33,085 bases of DNA from Bacteroides sp. (GTDB taxonomy: Bacteria; Bacteroidota; Bacteroidia; Bacteroidales; P3). Below are positions 24,124 to 33,030 of this stretch, piece by piece. The stretch lies in contig JAMPIH010000019.1 in the NCBI GenBank assembly GCA_023662825.1, positions 1-33,085 of the forward strand. The letters are read 5' to 3'. Position numbers and translations under genes: made by a program. Each line of letters starts with the position of its first letter. Position 1 is the first letter of the stretch. The notes beneath the pieces are model-generated. The model did no database searches and was not told the DNA's origin. It saw nothing but the letters and a program-made list of their open reading frames with translations.

Positions 24124-27100
24124 TTACATAATTACCGTCTTGGCAACCGCCCGTTCACCGGATTCGCCAAGCACTTCCACCAACACGACCCCTTGGGGCA
24201 AATCGGTCTCGACAAACACATTGCCTCCGTCGTTTACCGGATAAGACTTCAGGCGGCGGCCTGCCACGTCATAAATGTTGATGGTCTTTATATAAAGGTT
24301 GTCGGGATTATCCACGACAATACGGCGCTCATAGGCCCGGATCCGCAGGGATTCAGCATAATCCGCACCTTGGTTGGCAACACCGCTGGTGTTGAATTCC
24401 TGCGTTGCCGTTTCGTCGCCCAACAGATAGTCGTCGTGAAGCGGCTGCAGAAGCCATTTATAAACCACGTTCTTTTCGAGATTCCTCAAGATATACGATG
24501 TGGCTTCCGTAGCCACGGTGTCATACTTCTCTCCCGCTTTTCCGTAGTAGATAAGCATAAAGTCGTTGTTCTGTCCGGGAGTCCAACTGATTTCTGCCGA
24601 ACGAAGGGTAGCGTTGTAGGTGGACTTGAGGTTGGTCGGCGTACCGATCTCGGGGTAATCCGTTGTCCTGAAAATAATGGGTTCCGTCCAGACACTGCTG
24701 TCACCGGGACCGCAAACGGAACGCAATTTTACGGAATACGGATAATCGACACCGGCCACATGCAGACCGCGCAGACGGAGTGTATCTCGACGAGAGGTCC
24801 ATTCCATAACGGTATTGACGTAGTATTCCACCACCTCACCTTCGGATTTAATGTGAATAAAACGGGTATTGTCGCTATGCCCGGTAATTCTCGCACCATC
24901 CCAGAATGTCTGTATAACGGCGAAACCTGTAGGTTCCTTACATTCGGCAAGGGTCTGGAAATATACCGCGCTACTTTTTTGACCGGCAACATCCCCGTAA
25001 ATACCGTAAATATAGCATTCGTAACGGGTTCCCGACAGCAAGCCCGTCAGATCTATATGGCTTGCCTTCGTGCCTACCGTATCGAACTTCTGCTCCGAAC
25101 GCGGCTTGTATATCACCACAACTGAATCGGCCGAACTTGTCCAGGAAAGGGAAATGCTCGTCTTTCCAAGATTTTCGGTAAATATGTCGGTTACGGCGGG
25201 ATAGATAATCGTACCGTAATCTATATCGATTCTATTGATGGAAAGATTGTTTCCGTTAACGTTCTCCGCATCTGGATCCGAATCGATTCCGGGAACATAG
25301 AAGGCAAAGAAATACTTCTTGCCTGCCCGAACCTCGAACTCAAACGTTTTTTCGTTGAACTTCTGACGGTAAGATTTGAAACCGTCTTCTTCAACCGTAT
25401 CACAAGCGAATTCCAGATCTTTCAACACAATAAAGCCTATCTCGCGACGGTCTGCCCTTGCAAACTCTCCCGTTTCAGACATAAACATCCAAAGGGTGTC
25501 TCGATTATCGGGCTTTACAAAAGAATTGTAATCCTCAGGATCCCTTCCCCAGTTGAAGATGTTGACCTTTGCCTGGGCCACGGCGTCCTTTTCGGAGAAC
25601 ACCACCGGAAGCATCAACCATGTGTTGGCTTCGGTAACTAAAGAAAGGTTCAACATCGGATAACCCATTCCGTCTCCGGACATTACCCATCCTTGAGCCA
25701 TATCCTCATCGCCTAACGGCTGCAGGTTTCCATCCAAACCTCCCCGGTAATTCTTCAATTCGTCAGGGAACGCGGGATCTTCTCCGATTTCTCCACTCAT
25801 TTTTTCAACATCAAGCAGATAGGGAAGCACATTGAAAGTGGTGAATCCGGCGGTCTTTACCAAAGAAACACCGGCAGCTTCCGCACAAACCGCCTGAATC
25901 CTGATGTTGTAAGTGGTTGCGGCATTCAGTTTTTCGAACACATATGCGGCATCCCGGGTTTCCACCGTATCCCAGTCGGTCTCGCCCTGAGCCTGATACA
26001 TAAGCTTGAACGATTGGGCGAACGGACGATTGTTGTCTTCCCAGGTCAGTTTGGCCGTGGTGGCGCCCAATTCACTTTCAACCACAGTGATGTCAGTCGG
26101 GTACTTGCAGGGCAGGTCTTCTTCCACTTCCAGTCCCTGAACGGCGAACATCACCACATTTTCCGAGTTGGCTTCTGCCGTGCGGTAGTAATCCACCTTA
26201 AAGCGGAAGTTTCCGTTGGGTGTAAAGGCGGGCGTGGTAACGGCGGCGAAACCGTCGTTGTCCCAAGCCGTATGTTGATCCAGTTTCACCAAACGGTGCC
26301 ATTGGCCGGCTTCTTTCGTGCTCGCCCAGGAAATAACGGCGGAATCTCCGTCCTGAGGCTTATAGGCACTTTCGGGAGAATCCCACGATACTCTTGTCAG
26401 AAACGCCACGTTAAAGATACCCGCAACCGTGGCAAACGAAGCCGTGTCGAGAACGGGGCTGATGGCGTAGGCACTCATGTTCCGGGTTTCGGGCGCATGG
26501 TCATCGTCGGGAATGTAGTCTAACTGGCTTACCAACATTTTGGCATTCGCCCCGGGAGCCGCCTTGGCCGCAAGGCCCAGGCCGATGCCGGGGTCGTCGG
26601 GAAATCCGGGTTCATCATCGACCGCCTCGTCTGTGGCGTGGTAACTGCGTACTTCGAAACCGTTTTTGCCGTCTTCACGGCTGATGGTCCATCCACGAAC
26701 CGGCCCGGAAATTTCTTCGCTTTCGAAACCGAAGGTTACGGGAACTTCCGAAACCGTGCGCTGGCCCATATAGGCGTACCCGTACGAATATTCAACAGCG
26801 GTGCCGCTGCCTTTCATATGCCAAACGGCAACATAGTAGGGGGTGGCGGCCTGCAGGCCTTCCACCGTAAACTCGCCTGCACCGACATTCACGCCCTTGA
26901 CGGTAAACAAACCGTAATCCACGTCTTGGCCTGCGGTGTATTCCGTGCCGTTATCCAACCTTGCCAAAAAGTTTCCCTCGCCGTCGAGCAACGATTCTTC
27001 GGATACCGCCACCACATACGAAAGACCTGAGGCGGGTGCGGGCAAGGTCATCTTGAACGAGGTTTCCGCTACAGATCCCATGCTGATCTTGTCGGTCTCG

Positions 27101-28341
27101 GGAGCGCCCATCCTGGTAGTGAACGGTTTTGTTTGAGGCGTTCCGTACTTCACGCCGCCGGAGCAAGCATCGTTGTAGGCGAACGCATGGCAGTAATAGA
27201 CGGTGCCCGGCTCCAGATTCCTGAAAACGCCATTTACACCGATTCCGTATTGGTCCCGGGTTCCCACGCGGGCCACACCGCTGCCGATTTCGGCGCCATC
27301 GGCATACACGATACCGTCTTTGGGCAGGTTGTCGCCCGAAAGGGTCGCTTCTTTCGAAAGGATAAACAAAACCTTTTCTCCTTTATCCGCCGAAAGCACA
27401 GCCCCGATATTTACCTCAACATCCGTTACAGACGAAAACTGTTCGTCCCATGTCATGGTAAAGCTTTCTATCTTCTCGCAGGGGGCTGGAGGGGCGAAAG
27501 CATAGGTTCCGTCAACGGCTTCGGCGTTTACGGAAAGTTTCTTTTCGGCGGAAGCCTTCAGTGCCTCGCCCGTCCATGCGTTCAACCAAAGGCCGTCCGT
27601 CTTCACCCCTGTCATTACATCGAAGGTGGAAGACCCGAACAGGGAGAAAACGTATTGGAACTTGCCTGCCTCCAAGGAAGAGAAGTCCTTTATCTGCAAT
27701 TCCACGTTGCCGGAAGCCAAATCCAGTTTATAGTTCCACGAAATGGCCTTGGCATTACCTTCCTTATCGCAAAGGTTAACATTCTCGTAGCAGATGTAAA
27801 CGACATCACCGGATTTTTCATAACCGATCCTGGTGTTATCCCCTCCCTTGAGTATGGCAGTCTCCCATACAGGAAAGTCCCCGCCGGCCGAGGTAAGGAA
27901 ACCGGAATAGATGAAATCCTTACAATCCGAGAACATCGACATAGTCGAAGCCACGTTGATAAGGGCAATTACAGAGTCGGCCGCATCGCCGGTGGCAAGC
28001 CGGCTTCCGAAGAACACGAAGCCGTCGGCGGTCATGGCCAGGCTGGAGAATTTACCGTTGCCGAAAGAAAATTCTTGACTCAAAGAGATGCCGGCGGGAT
28101 ATTTGCCCGCTTCATAAGCGGAAACCCGAACCCTCTCGCTTTCCGACACGAGGAGTTGCCTGTTCAGCGTATCGTTGGCTCCGGGACTCCATAAGGTTAC
28201 GGCACCTTGCCCCATTTGATGGTAGGCATCGCCCGTTGCGGCCGTAACACCATAGGTGGCAAGCGGAGCCTGTGCCCATGCCGGCATAGAAAGGCCCGCC
28301 AAGAGCAGGAAACCGGTCAGGATAACAGCTAATCTTTTCAT
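24124..28341 (-). CDS. Giant secreted fibronectin-III protein with atypical sorting tail
   Basis: This 1405-aa protein has a signal peptide (about 1-23, ending PAWAQA) and an N-terminal beta-rich region (24-300). An FN3-like stretch follows (about 300-420, with LEPGTVYYCHAFAYN), then a MAM/jelly-roll-like segment from about 535 (VTFGFESEEISGPVRGWTIS), and three clearer FN3 domains near 747-835, 1047-1130 and 1232-1320. Its C-terminus (about 1350-1405: IKTINIYDVAGRRLKSYPV, ending VAKTVIM) resembles a T9SS-type sorting domain but lacks the usual YPNP motif. ATG 28341 is chosen because the signal peptide starts there; ATG 28380 adds a charged extension. It is the first gene of a pair with the 1321-aa gene. 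Confidence 0.82.
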   Translation of the reverse strand: MKRLAVILTGFLLLAGLSMPAWAQAPLATYGVTAATGDAYHQMGQGAVTLWSPGANDTLNRQLLVSESERVRVSAYEAGKYPAGISLSQEFSFGNGKFSSLAMTADGFVFFGSRLATGDAADSVIALINVASTMSMFSDCKDFIYSGFLTSAGGDFPVWETAILKGGDNTRIGYEKSGDVVYICYENVNLCDKEGNAKAISWNYKLDLASGNVELQIKDFSSLEAGKFQYVFSLFGSSTFDVMTGVKTDGLWLNAWTGEALKASAEKKLSVNAEAVDGTYAFAPPAPCEKIESFTMTWDEQFSSVTDVEVNIGAVLSADKGEKVLFILSKEATLSGDNLPKDGIVYADGAEIGSGVARVGTRDQYGIGVNGVFRNLEPGTVYYCHAFAYNDACSGGVKYGTPQTKPFTTRMGAPETDKISMGSVAETSFKMTLPAPASGLSYVVAVSEESLLDGEGNFLARLDNGTEYTAGQDVDYGLFTVKGVNVGAGEFTVEGLQAATPYYVAVWHMKGSGTAVEYSYGYAYMGQRTVSEVPVTFGFESEEISGPVRGWTISREDGKNGFEVRSYHATDEAVDDEPGFPDDPGIGLGLAAKAAPGANAKMLVSQLDYIPDDDHAPETRNMSAYAISPVLDTASFATVAGIFNVAFLTRVSWDSPESAYKPQDGDSAVISWASTKEAGQWHRLVKLDQHTAWDNDGFAAVTTPAFTPNGNFRFKVDYYRTAEANSENVVMFAVQGLEVEEDLPCKYPTDITVVESELGATTAKLTWEDNNRPFAQSFKLMYQAQGETDWDTVETRDAAYVFEKLNAATTYNIRIQAVCAEAAGVSLVKTAGFTTFNVLPYLLDVEKMSGEIGEDPAFPDELKNYRGGLDGNLQPLGDEDMAQGWVMSGDGMGYPMLNLSLVTEANTWLMLPVVFSEKDAVAQAKVNIFNWGRDPEDYNSFVKPDNRDTLWMFMSETGEFARADRREIGFIVLKDLEFACDTVEEDGFKSYRQKFNEKTFEFEVRAGKKYFFAFYVPGIDSDPDAENVNGNNLSINRIDIDYGTIIYPAVTDIFTENLGKTSISLSWTSSADSVVVIYKPRSEQKFDTVGTKASHIDLTGLLSGTRYECYIYGIYGDVAGQKSSAVYFQTLAECKEPTGFAVIQTFWDGARITGHSDNTRFIHIKSEGEVVEYYVNTVMEWTSRRDTLRLRGLHVAGVDYPYSVKLRSVCGPGDSSVWTEPIIFRTTDYPEIGTPTNLKSTYNATLRSAEISWTPGQNNDFMLIYYGKAGEKYDTVATEATSYILRNLEKNVVYKWLLQPLHDDYLLGDETATQEFNTSGVANQGADYAESLRIRAYERRIVVDNPDNLYIKTINIYDVAGRRLKSYPVNDGGNVFVETDLPQGVVLVEVLGESGERAVAKTVIM

Positions 28342-28798
28342 TATTCCTTTGTTTTTGTTTCTTTTGTACACGTTCAGCACCCGAAACCGGATGCCATACG
28401 CGGTTGTCCCACAATTATTCTGTGGCGATTTTACACAATATTACTCTGACCACATAGAAAAAGACCCAAACATCTTATTCTATGAAGGTTTACACACAAT
28501 TACAGTTAATCTTAAACAATTGTATTATATCGTATTATAATGACAAACAAGGCAAAAGACAAAAGACTTCCGATTCCATGCCGATCCAAGGGATTCCGCC
28601 AAACCGCAAAAAAGACTGATTTCATATCGTTTTACACATATTAACCCTCTTTCAATCTCCGTATCGCACGCAATCCTCCTCAATCACACAAAAAAATATA
28701 TTTTATTGTAAATAAAGTTTTTACTATGTATTGTGATTTTTTGTTACACCCGAAAAACCACCCACAAAACAGGGCATCGTTATTTTTTTACCCGCCTC

Positions 28799-28829
28799 TT
28801 GCAAGGTTAACCACAGAGGCGTAACTTTG
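28799..28829 (+). promoter_or_regulatory. Promoter of the Omp28-like/subtilase operon
   Basis: TTG (28799-28801), a 20-base spacer, then TAACTTTG (28822-28829), an exact -7 match. The predicted start near 28833 gives a leader of about 65 bases, very A/T-rich before ATG 28899, as is common for Bacteroidota ribosome entry. Confidence 0.7.
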
Positions 28830-28847
28830 TTTGGGTGTGTACCCAAA
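28830..28847 (+). repeat. Palindrome at the predicted transcript start
   Basis: TTTGGGT (28830-28836) pairs perfectly with ACCCAAA (28841-28847) around GTGT. It begins at the base after the -7 element, so it either acts as a DNA operator over the start site or forms a hairpin at the 5' end of the message. Confidence 0.5.
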
Positions 28848-28898
28848 AGCACCCATTGCTAATAAAAAGATTTTTAATTAATTAAAAACAAACACTTT

Positions 28899-30824
28899 AT
28901 GAAACGCTTTGCTTGTTTAACGGCTCTGCTGCCGTTGCTGCTTGCCCCTGTTTTCGGACAGGTGGTGTTTCAAGACGATTTCCAATCCGCCGACCTGAAC
29001 CGCTTCATGGCAGGCGGCCTCAATACGGATTGGACTTTGTATAACGATAATAACAAACCAAGTACGAGTCCCGACCTGACTTATTTCGATGATGCTTGGA
29101 AAGTTATCCGTTCTACCGATGGAGAAATGTTTGCCGCCTCCCTGTCGTTGTTTACCAATGCCCAGACCGCCGACCGCTGGATGGTGACTCCCGCCATAAA
29201 CCTCACCCAACTGCAGAACCCCACGCTGAGTTTCCGCGCCAAAGCGATAGATGCCCAGACCCGCGACGGATTTGAAGTAAAGGTTTCGGTAGACGGTATC
29301 GAAAAAGAAGACTTTAAAACCACTCTTACTCAAGTTCCCCACTGCCACGCCATTTGGACCTATTACAACATCGACCTGTCGGAATACAAAGGGAAAAGCG
29401 TGTATGTCGCCTTTGTACAAAACTCCAAAGACCAGTATATTATCGGCATCGATGATGTTGTTGTTTACGACAAGGGGAACCTGAACGCCTTTGTAAACGG
29501 TTTTTCCGCACCCTTTACGGTGATTTCCAACCAAGACCGGGCCGATGTAAAGACGAATGCCCAATTGTTCAACGCCGGCTCGGAAACCATTACCTCCTAC
29601 CGGCTCTGTACACAGGCCGACAATGGTCAAGTACAAAAAACGGATGTTTCGGACATACAGCTGGCTTCCGGATCCACACTCGTTCTGAACGCCACGGTTT
29701 CTGTTGACGGCACCGGTTTCCACACGCTCGACATGTGGGTCGAAAACATCAACGGACAAGATGTTTCCACATCCAAAACAAGTATCCGGATCCTTTCGGC
29801 CAACAACAACAGACTGCCTAAGAAAAACTTTCTGCTGGAAATATTTTCGAGCGGCATGTGCACCGCCTGCGAACCCTGGAACAGGTATCTGCACGGAACC
29901 TTCCTCGAACAGCATGCCAACGTACCAGATAACAGAGGTAACTTCTGCATTGCCAAATACCAGATAAACATCCCCGCCGTGGGAGACCCCTGCGTTACCG
30001 AACAGACCCTCGCCAGAGGAAACTTCTACAACATCAATTCGGCACCCTCGTACTATGCGAACGGAAGATCCATCCCGTTGACCATAGGTTACGAGAACGT
30101 AGCGAAAGCCATCGTGGACTCCATCTACGCCACCAACCGCATTACCGTTCCCACCGGCATCACCGCATATCTGGAACGGGAAGAAAACACCTTCAAGGTG
30201 CATACCGAGATTACCGGATACCTGCCCGACCCCAATACCTACAGCCTGGTGGTTTGCCTTCTGGAAGATTCCATACACCATAACAGAAGCATGCACAACG
30301 GCGAAACCGACTTTTACTACGTGGTGCGTCAGATGCTGCCCGGGGTAACGGGAGTGGACGTGGTGGCCGACGAGATTGGAAAAACCGTCACGAAAGAGTT
30401 CGAATATACATTCGACCTGTCGAACCCCAAAATATTCTCAAGCCTGGACAATATGGGCGCGGTGGTTTTCCTGCAAAACAAGAATAGCCGCGAGGTCGTG
30501 CAGGCCCGCTACCTGGCACCGGGGTATAAGGATAACAGCGTTTACGTAAACAACGAGCGCCCCGAACGCCTGCAGCGGCAATTGCGCGTTTATCCCAACC
30601 CGGCTTCCGAGTACTGCCGGATCGTCTTTACCTCCCCCGCCAATGCCCAGGCCCGCCTGGAAATAATCGACCTGCAGGGAAAAACGGCCGCAGGCAGGAA
30701 CATCACCCTTGCGGAAGGTGAGAACTTCTTCGAAGAAAACGTTCAGGACCTGGCAGCCGGAATGTATTTCGTTCGAATTACAAATAGGCAGGGTGTATTC
30801 GTACACAAATTGATAAAACGATAA
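28899..30824 (+). CDS. T9SS-secreted Omp28-like protein with CxxC motif
   Basis: This 641-aa protein has a signal peptide (about 1-20, MKRFACLTALLPLLLAPVFG). A cleaved-adhesin/choice-of-anchor-J jelly roll follows (about 22-195, from FQDDFQSADLNRF to GIDDVVVYD). A middle beta-domain precedes a thioredoxin-like, Omp28-type region starting FLLEIFSSGMCTACEPWN with Cys321 and Cys324 as a CxxC pair. It ends in a T9SS type A sorting domain (about 562-641, LRVYPNPASEYCRIVF to HKLIKR). Export to the cell surface is expected. A redox or disulfide role is possible but unproven. It has a consensus promoter and is followed after 13 bases by the subtilase gene. Confidence 0.87.
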   Translation: MKRFACLTALLPLLLAPVFGQVVFQDDFQSADLNRFMAGGLNTDWTLYNDNNKPSTSPDLTYFDDAWKVIRSTDGEMFAASLSLFTNAQTADRWMVTPAINLTQLQNPTLSFRAKAIDAQTRDGFEVKVSVDGIEKEDFKTTLTQVPHCHAIWTYYNIDLSEYKGKSVYVAFVQNSKDQYIIGIDDVVVYDKGNLNAFVNGFSAPFTVISNQDRADVKTNAQLFNAGSETITSYRLCTQADNGQVQKTDVSDIQLASGSTLVLNATVSVDGTGFHTLDMWVENINGQDVSTSKTSIRILSANNNRLPKKNFLLEIFSSGMCTACEPWNRYLHGTFLEQHANVPDNRGNFCIAKYQINIPAVGDPCVTEQTLARGNFYNINSAPSYYANGRSIPLTIGYENVAKAIVDSIYATNRITVPTGITAYLEREENTFKVHTEITGYLPDPNTYSLVVCLLEDSIHHNRSMHNGETDFYYVVRQMLPGVTGVDVVADEIGKTVTKEFEYTFDLSNPKIFSSLDNMGAVVFLQNKNSREVVQARYLAPGYKDNSVYVNNERPERLQRQLRVYPNPASEYCRIVFTSPANAQARLEIIDLQGKTAAGRNITLAEGENFFEENVQDLAAGMYFVRITNRQGVFVHKLIKR

Positions 30825-30837
30825 AAACGATACAGTT

Positions 30838-32997
30838 ATGAAAAAATATTTGCTTTCGGGAGCTTTTGTCCTGGCGGCCTTTTCGTTCGCCACGGCACAA
30901 ACAGGCACCGAATATCAGGAAGACGCCCTGTATGTGCGTTTTCGTCAGACGGCGGCTCCAAAAATATCCGCCAATTCGCAAATCCTGCCCATCTCCCGGG
31001 TGGAAGCCCTCGAAAAGCGTCAGGCGGCCTACGGCCTGCACCGGGAAATGGCCTCCATGCGTACCCTCGGCAATCCAATTCTGGAACGCACGTTCCAGCT
31101 GCGTATGGACAGCACCCGCAAGATTGAACAGCTTTTAGAGGAATTGAGGAACGAGAAGGGTATCGAGCTTGTGGAACGCATTCCTATCTACTACCTGCAG
31201 GGAGCGGCAGTTCCTCAACAGGAACCGTCGGCCGAAACGGAAACGCCCGACCCCTTTTATACGAAAAACGACCCTACGTCAACCTCCAGCTGGCATCTGA
31301 ATATGATTAACGCCGAAGATGCCTGGGCCATACAGACGGGCAGCGACAAGATAAAGGTGGCCGTAGTGGATAACGCCGTCTGGGGGAACCATCCCGACTT
31401 GCAGATTCTTCCCGAAAACCAATACAACGTGGTGTCGCAGAACCTGGGTAACTCCGCTCCCCCCTCTTCCGTACGGCAGGATGCCGAATGCGTGAACGCC
31501 AACAACTGTCCTTCGCTCAACTGGTCGCACGGAACCCATTGCGCCGGAGCCGTGGGTGCCATACGCAACAACGGGATAGGCATCGCCTCCATCGGTTCGG
31601 GCGTTACGTTGATGGGGGTTTCCTGCCCCGGCACGGACGCTTCGGGGCTGGCGGTAAGCAACACTTTCCAAGGGGTGGCTTGGGCGGCATCGCACGGTGC
31701 CAAGGTCATAAGCCTTTCATGGGGCAACACGGCCGTTTCCGAAACAGACCGCGCCATTATCCAATCCTGTATCGACAGCAACATTATCGTGGTAGCCGCC
31801 GCCGGCAACGAAGGCCTGAAAGACAGCCCCCTTTATCCCGCTTATCTGCCGGGGGTCATTTCGGTGGCTTCGGTGGATAACAACCGACAGATCTCCTCCT
31901 TTTCGAACAACGGGGAATGGGTCTGCATCGCTTCTCCCGGGGGAAAAATAATCCAAGGAGACAGAGAAACGCAAGGATGTATCTTCAGCACCACTTACTG
32001 CACCTCGCAACGTTATCGTCTCGGTGCGATATCCTTCGCCAACGGAGAGTATTACGACGGAATGTTCGGAACCTCCATGGCCACACCTATCGTAAGCGGT
32101 CTTTGCGGATTGATCCTTTCGGCAGACAGCACCGTGGATCCCTACCTTATGCGCGAAATCCTGGTCAGCTCCGCCCAGCCTATCGCCGAAACAGCCGGTA
32201 AGAACATCGCGCCCAATTCGGGCATTATCGATGCCGCTGCCGCGCTTCGAAGCCTTCCGCGGATCAGGATTCCGAGAGTACGTAACCTGACGGCCGAACG
32301 CAACGGTCTCGATATGGTGCTGCGTTGGGAAAAACCGCAAACCGACAACGAAATACAGACCTATCAGGTCTTTCTGAACAATGTTCTGCTCGGAGAGGTT
32401 TCCGGCGAAGAGCTTTCGTTTTCCCATAAGCTCAACAAGGTTGCATCGCTGAACCACTATGGGGTTCGCGCGCTCTATGCCAATAAGGACACTTCCATGC
32501 GTGCCGCCCTGGATGTAAACGTTCCCGACCTTTATACGATAGAAACCGTTGTGGAACCTGCAGGATGCGGAACGGTAACGGGTGCGGGTGTATATCCTGC
32601 CGGAACCATCCGCCTGACGGCACAGGCCGCCGATGGCTGCAAATTCTCGCGTTGGATGGAAGAAAACGATGTATTGGGCCGTACCGCCGAATTAGATTAT
32701 ACGGTTGAATTCAACGCGCAGATACGCGCCATTTTTACCGGTACGCCCACAGGTAACAGCGTATTCGAAAGCGATATTCCGGTAAACGTATATCCCAATC
32801 CAACTTCGGGGAAGTTCGTTATCGAAACGGAAGGAAATGACAATCTGATAGAAATCTTCTCTATCGACGGTGTTCGGGTATCCCGCCACGAACATATCGG
32901 CGAAAGCCTTGAAATCGGCCTGCACGAATCGGGTACCTACGTGATAAAGGTAAGCAGCCGCAATGGAAGCACCGTCCGCAAGCTTGTCGTGAGATAA
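30838..32997 (+). CDS. T9SS-secreted subtilisin-family (S8) serine protease
   Basis: This 719-aa protease has a signal peptide (about 1-20), a propeptide (about 22-140) and an S8 catalytic domain (about 150-475). The triad is Asp178 (VAVVDNAVWGNHPDL), His231 (SHGTHCAGAVGA) and Ser413 (GTSMATPIVSG), with oxyanion Asn324 in AAGNEG. The Asp motif reads D-N-A rather than the common D-[ST]-G. An FN3 domain (about 478-565), a bacterial repeat domain with GTVTGAGVYPAGTIRLTAQA (about 575-640) and a T9SS type A sorting domain (about 650-719, VNVYPNPTSGKFVIE) follow. It lies 13 bases after the Omp28-like gene. It may process surface proteins or peptides; the substrate is unknown. Confidence 0.92.
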   Translation: MKKYLLSGAFVLAAFSFATAQTGTEYQEDALYVRFRQTAAPKISANSQILPISRVEALEKRQAAYGLHREMASMRTLGNPILERTFQLRMDSTRKIEQLLEELRNEKGIELVERIPIYYLQGAAVPQQEPSAETETPDPFYTKNDPTSTSSWHLNMINAEDAWAIQTGSDKIKVAVVDNAVWGNHPDLQILPENQYNVVSQNLGNSAPPSSVRQDAECVNANNCPSLNWSHGTHCAGAVGAIRNNGIGIASIGSGVTLMGVSCPGTDASGLAVSNTFQGVAWAASHGAKVISLSWGNTAVSETDRAIIQSCIDSNIIVVAAAGNEGLKDSPLYPAYLPGVISVASVDNNRQISSFSNNGEWVCIASPGGKIIQGDRETQGCIFSTTYCTSQRYRLGAISFANGEYYDGMFGTSMATPIVSGLCGLILSADSTVDPYLMREILVSSAQPIAETAGKNIAPNSGIIDAAAALRSLPRIRIPRVRNLTAERNGLDMVLRWEKPQTDNEIQTYQVFLNNVLLGEVSGEELSFSHKLNKVASLNHYGVRALYANKDTSMRAALDVNVPDLYTIETVVEPAGCGTVTGAGVYPAGTIRLTAQAADGCKFSRWMEENDVLGRTAELDYTVEFNAQIRAIFTGTPTGNSVFESDIPVNVYPNPTSGKFVIETEGNDNLIEIFSIDGVRVSRHEHIGESLEIGLHESGTYVIKVSSRNGSTVRKLVVR

Positions 32998-33030
32998 ACC
33001 GAGAGACGGATAAAAAAAAGACCTGCCTTA

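Larger units (their letters stand above)
28342..28898. promoter_or_regulatory. AT-rich divergent intergenic region with three repeated motifs
   Basis: This 557-bp region separates the divergent secreted-protein operons and contains no gene. A motif recurs on the plus strand: TTTTACACAATATTA (28429-28443), GTTTACACACAATTA (28488-28502) and TTTTACACATATTA (28630-28643). Read on the minus strand the first copy contains TAATATTG, one mismatch from a -7 element, with TTTG 23 bases upstream (28470-28467), a weak candidate promoter for the minus-strand pair. A plus-strand promoter is listed separately. Confidence 0.5.

Noticed and set aside
28429-28643. CRISPR array from the repeated TTTACACA motifs
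   Set aside because: Only three short copies with unequal spacing (59 and 142 bases) and no cas genes nearby.
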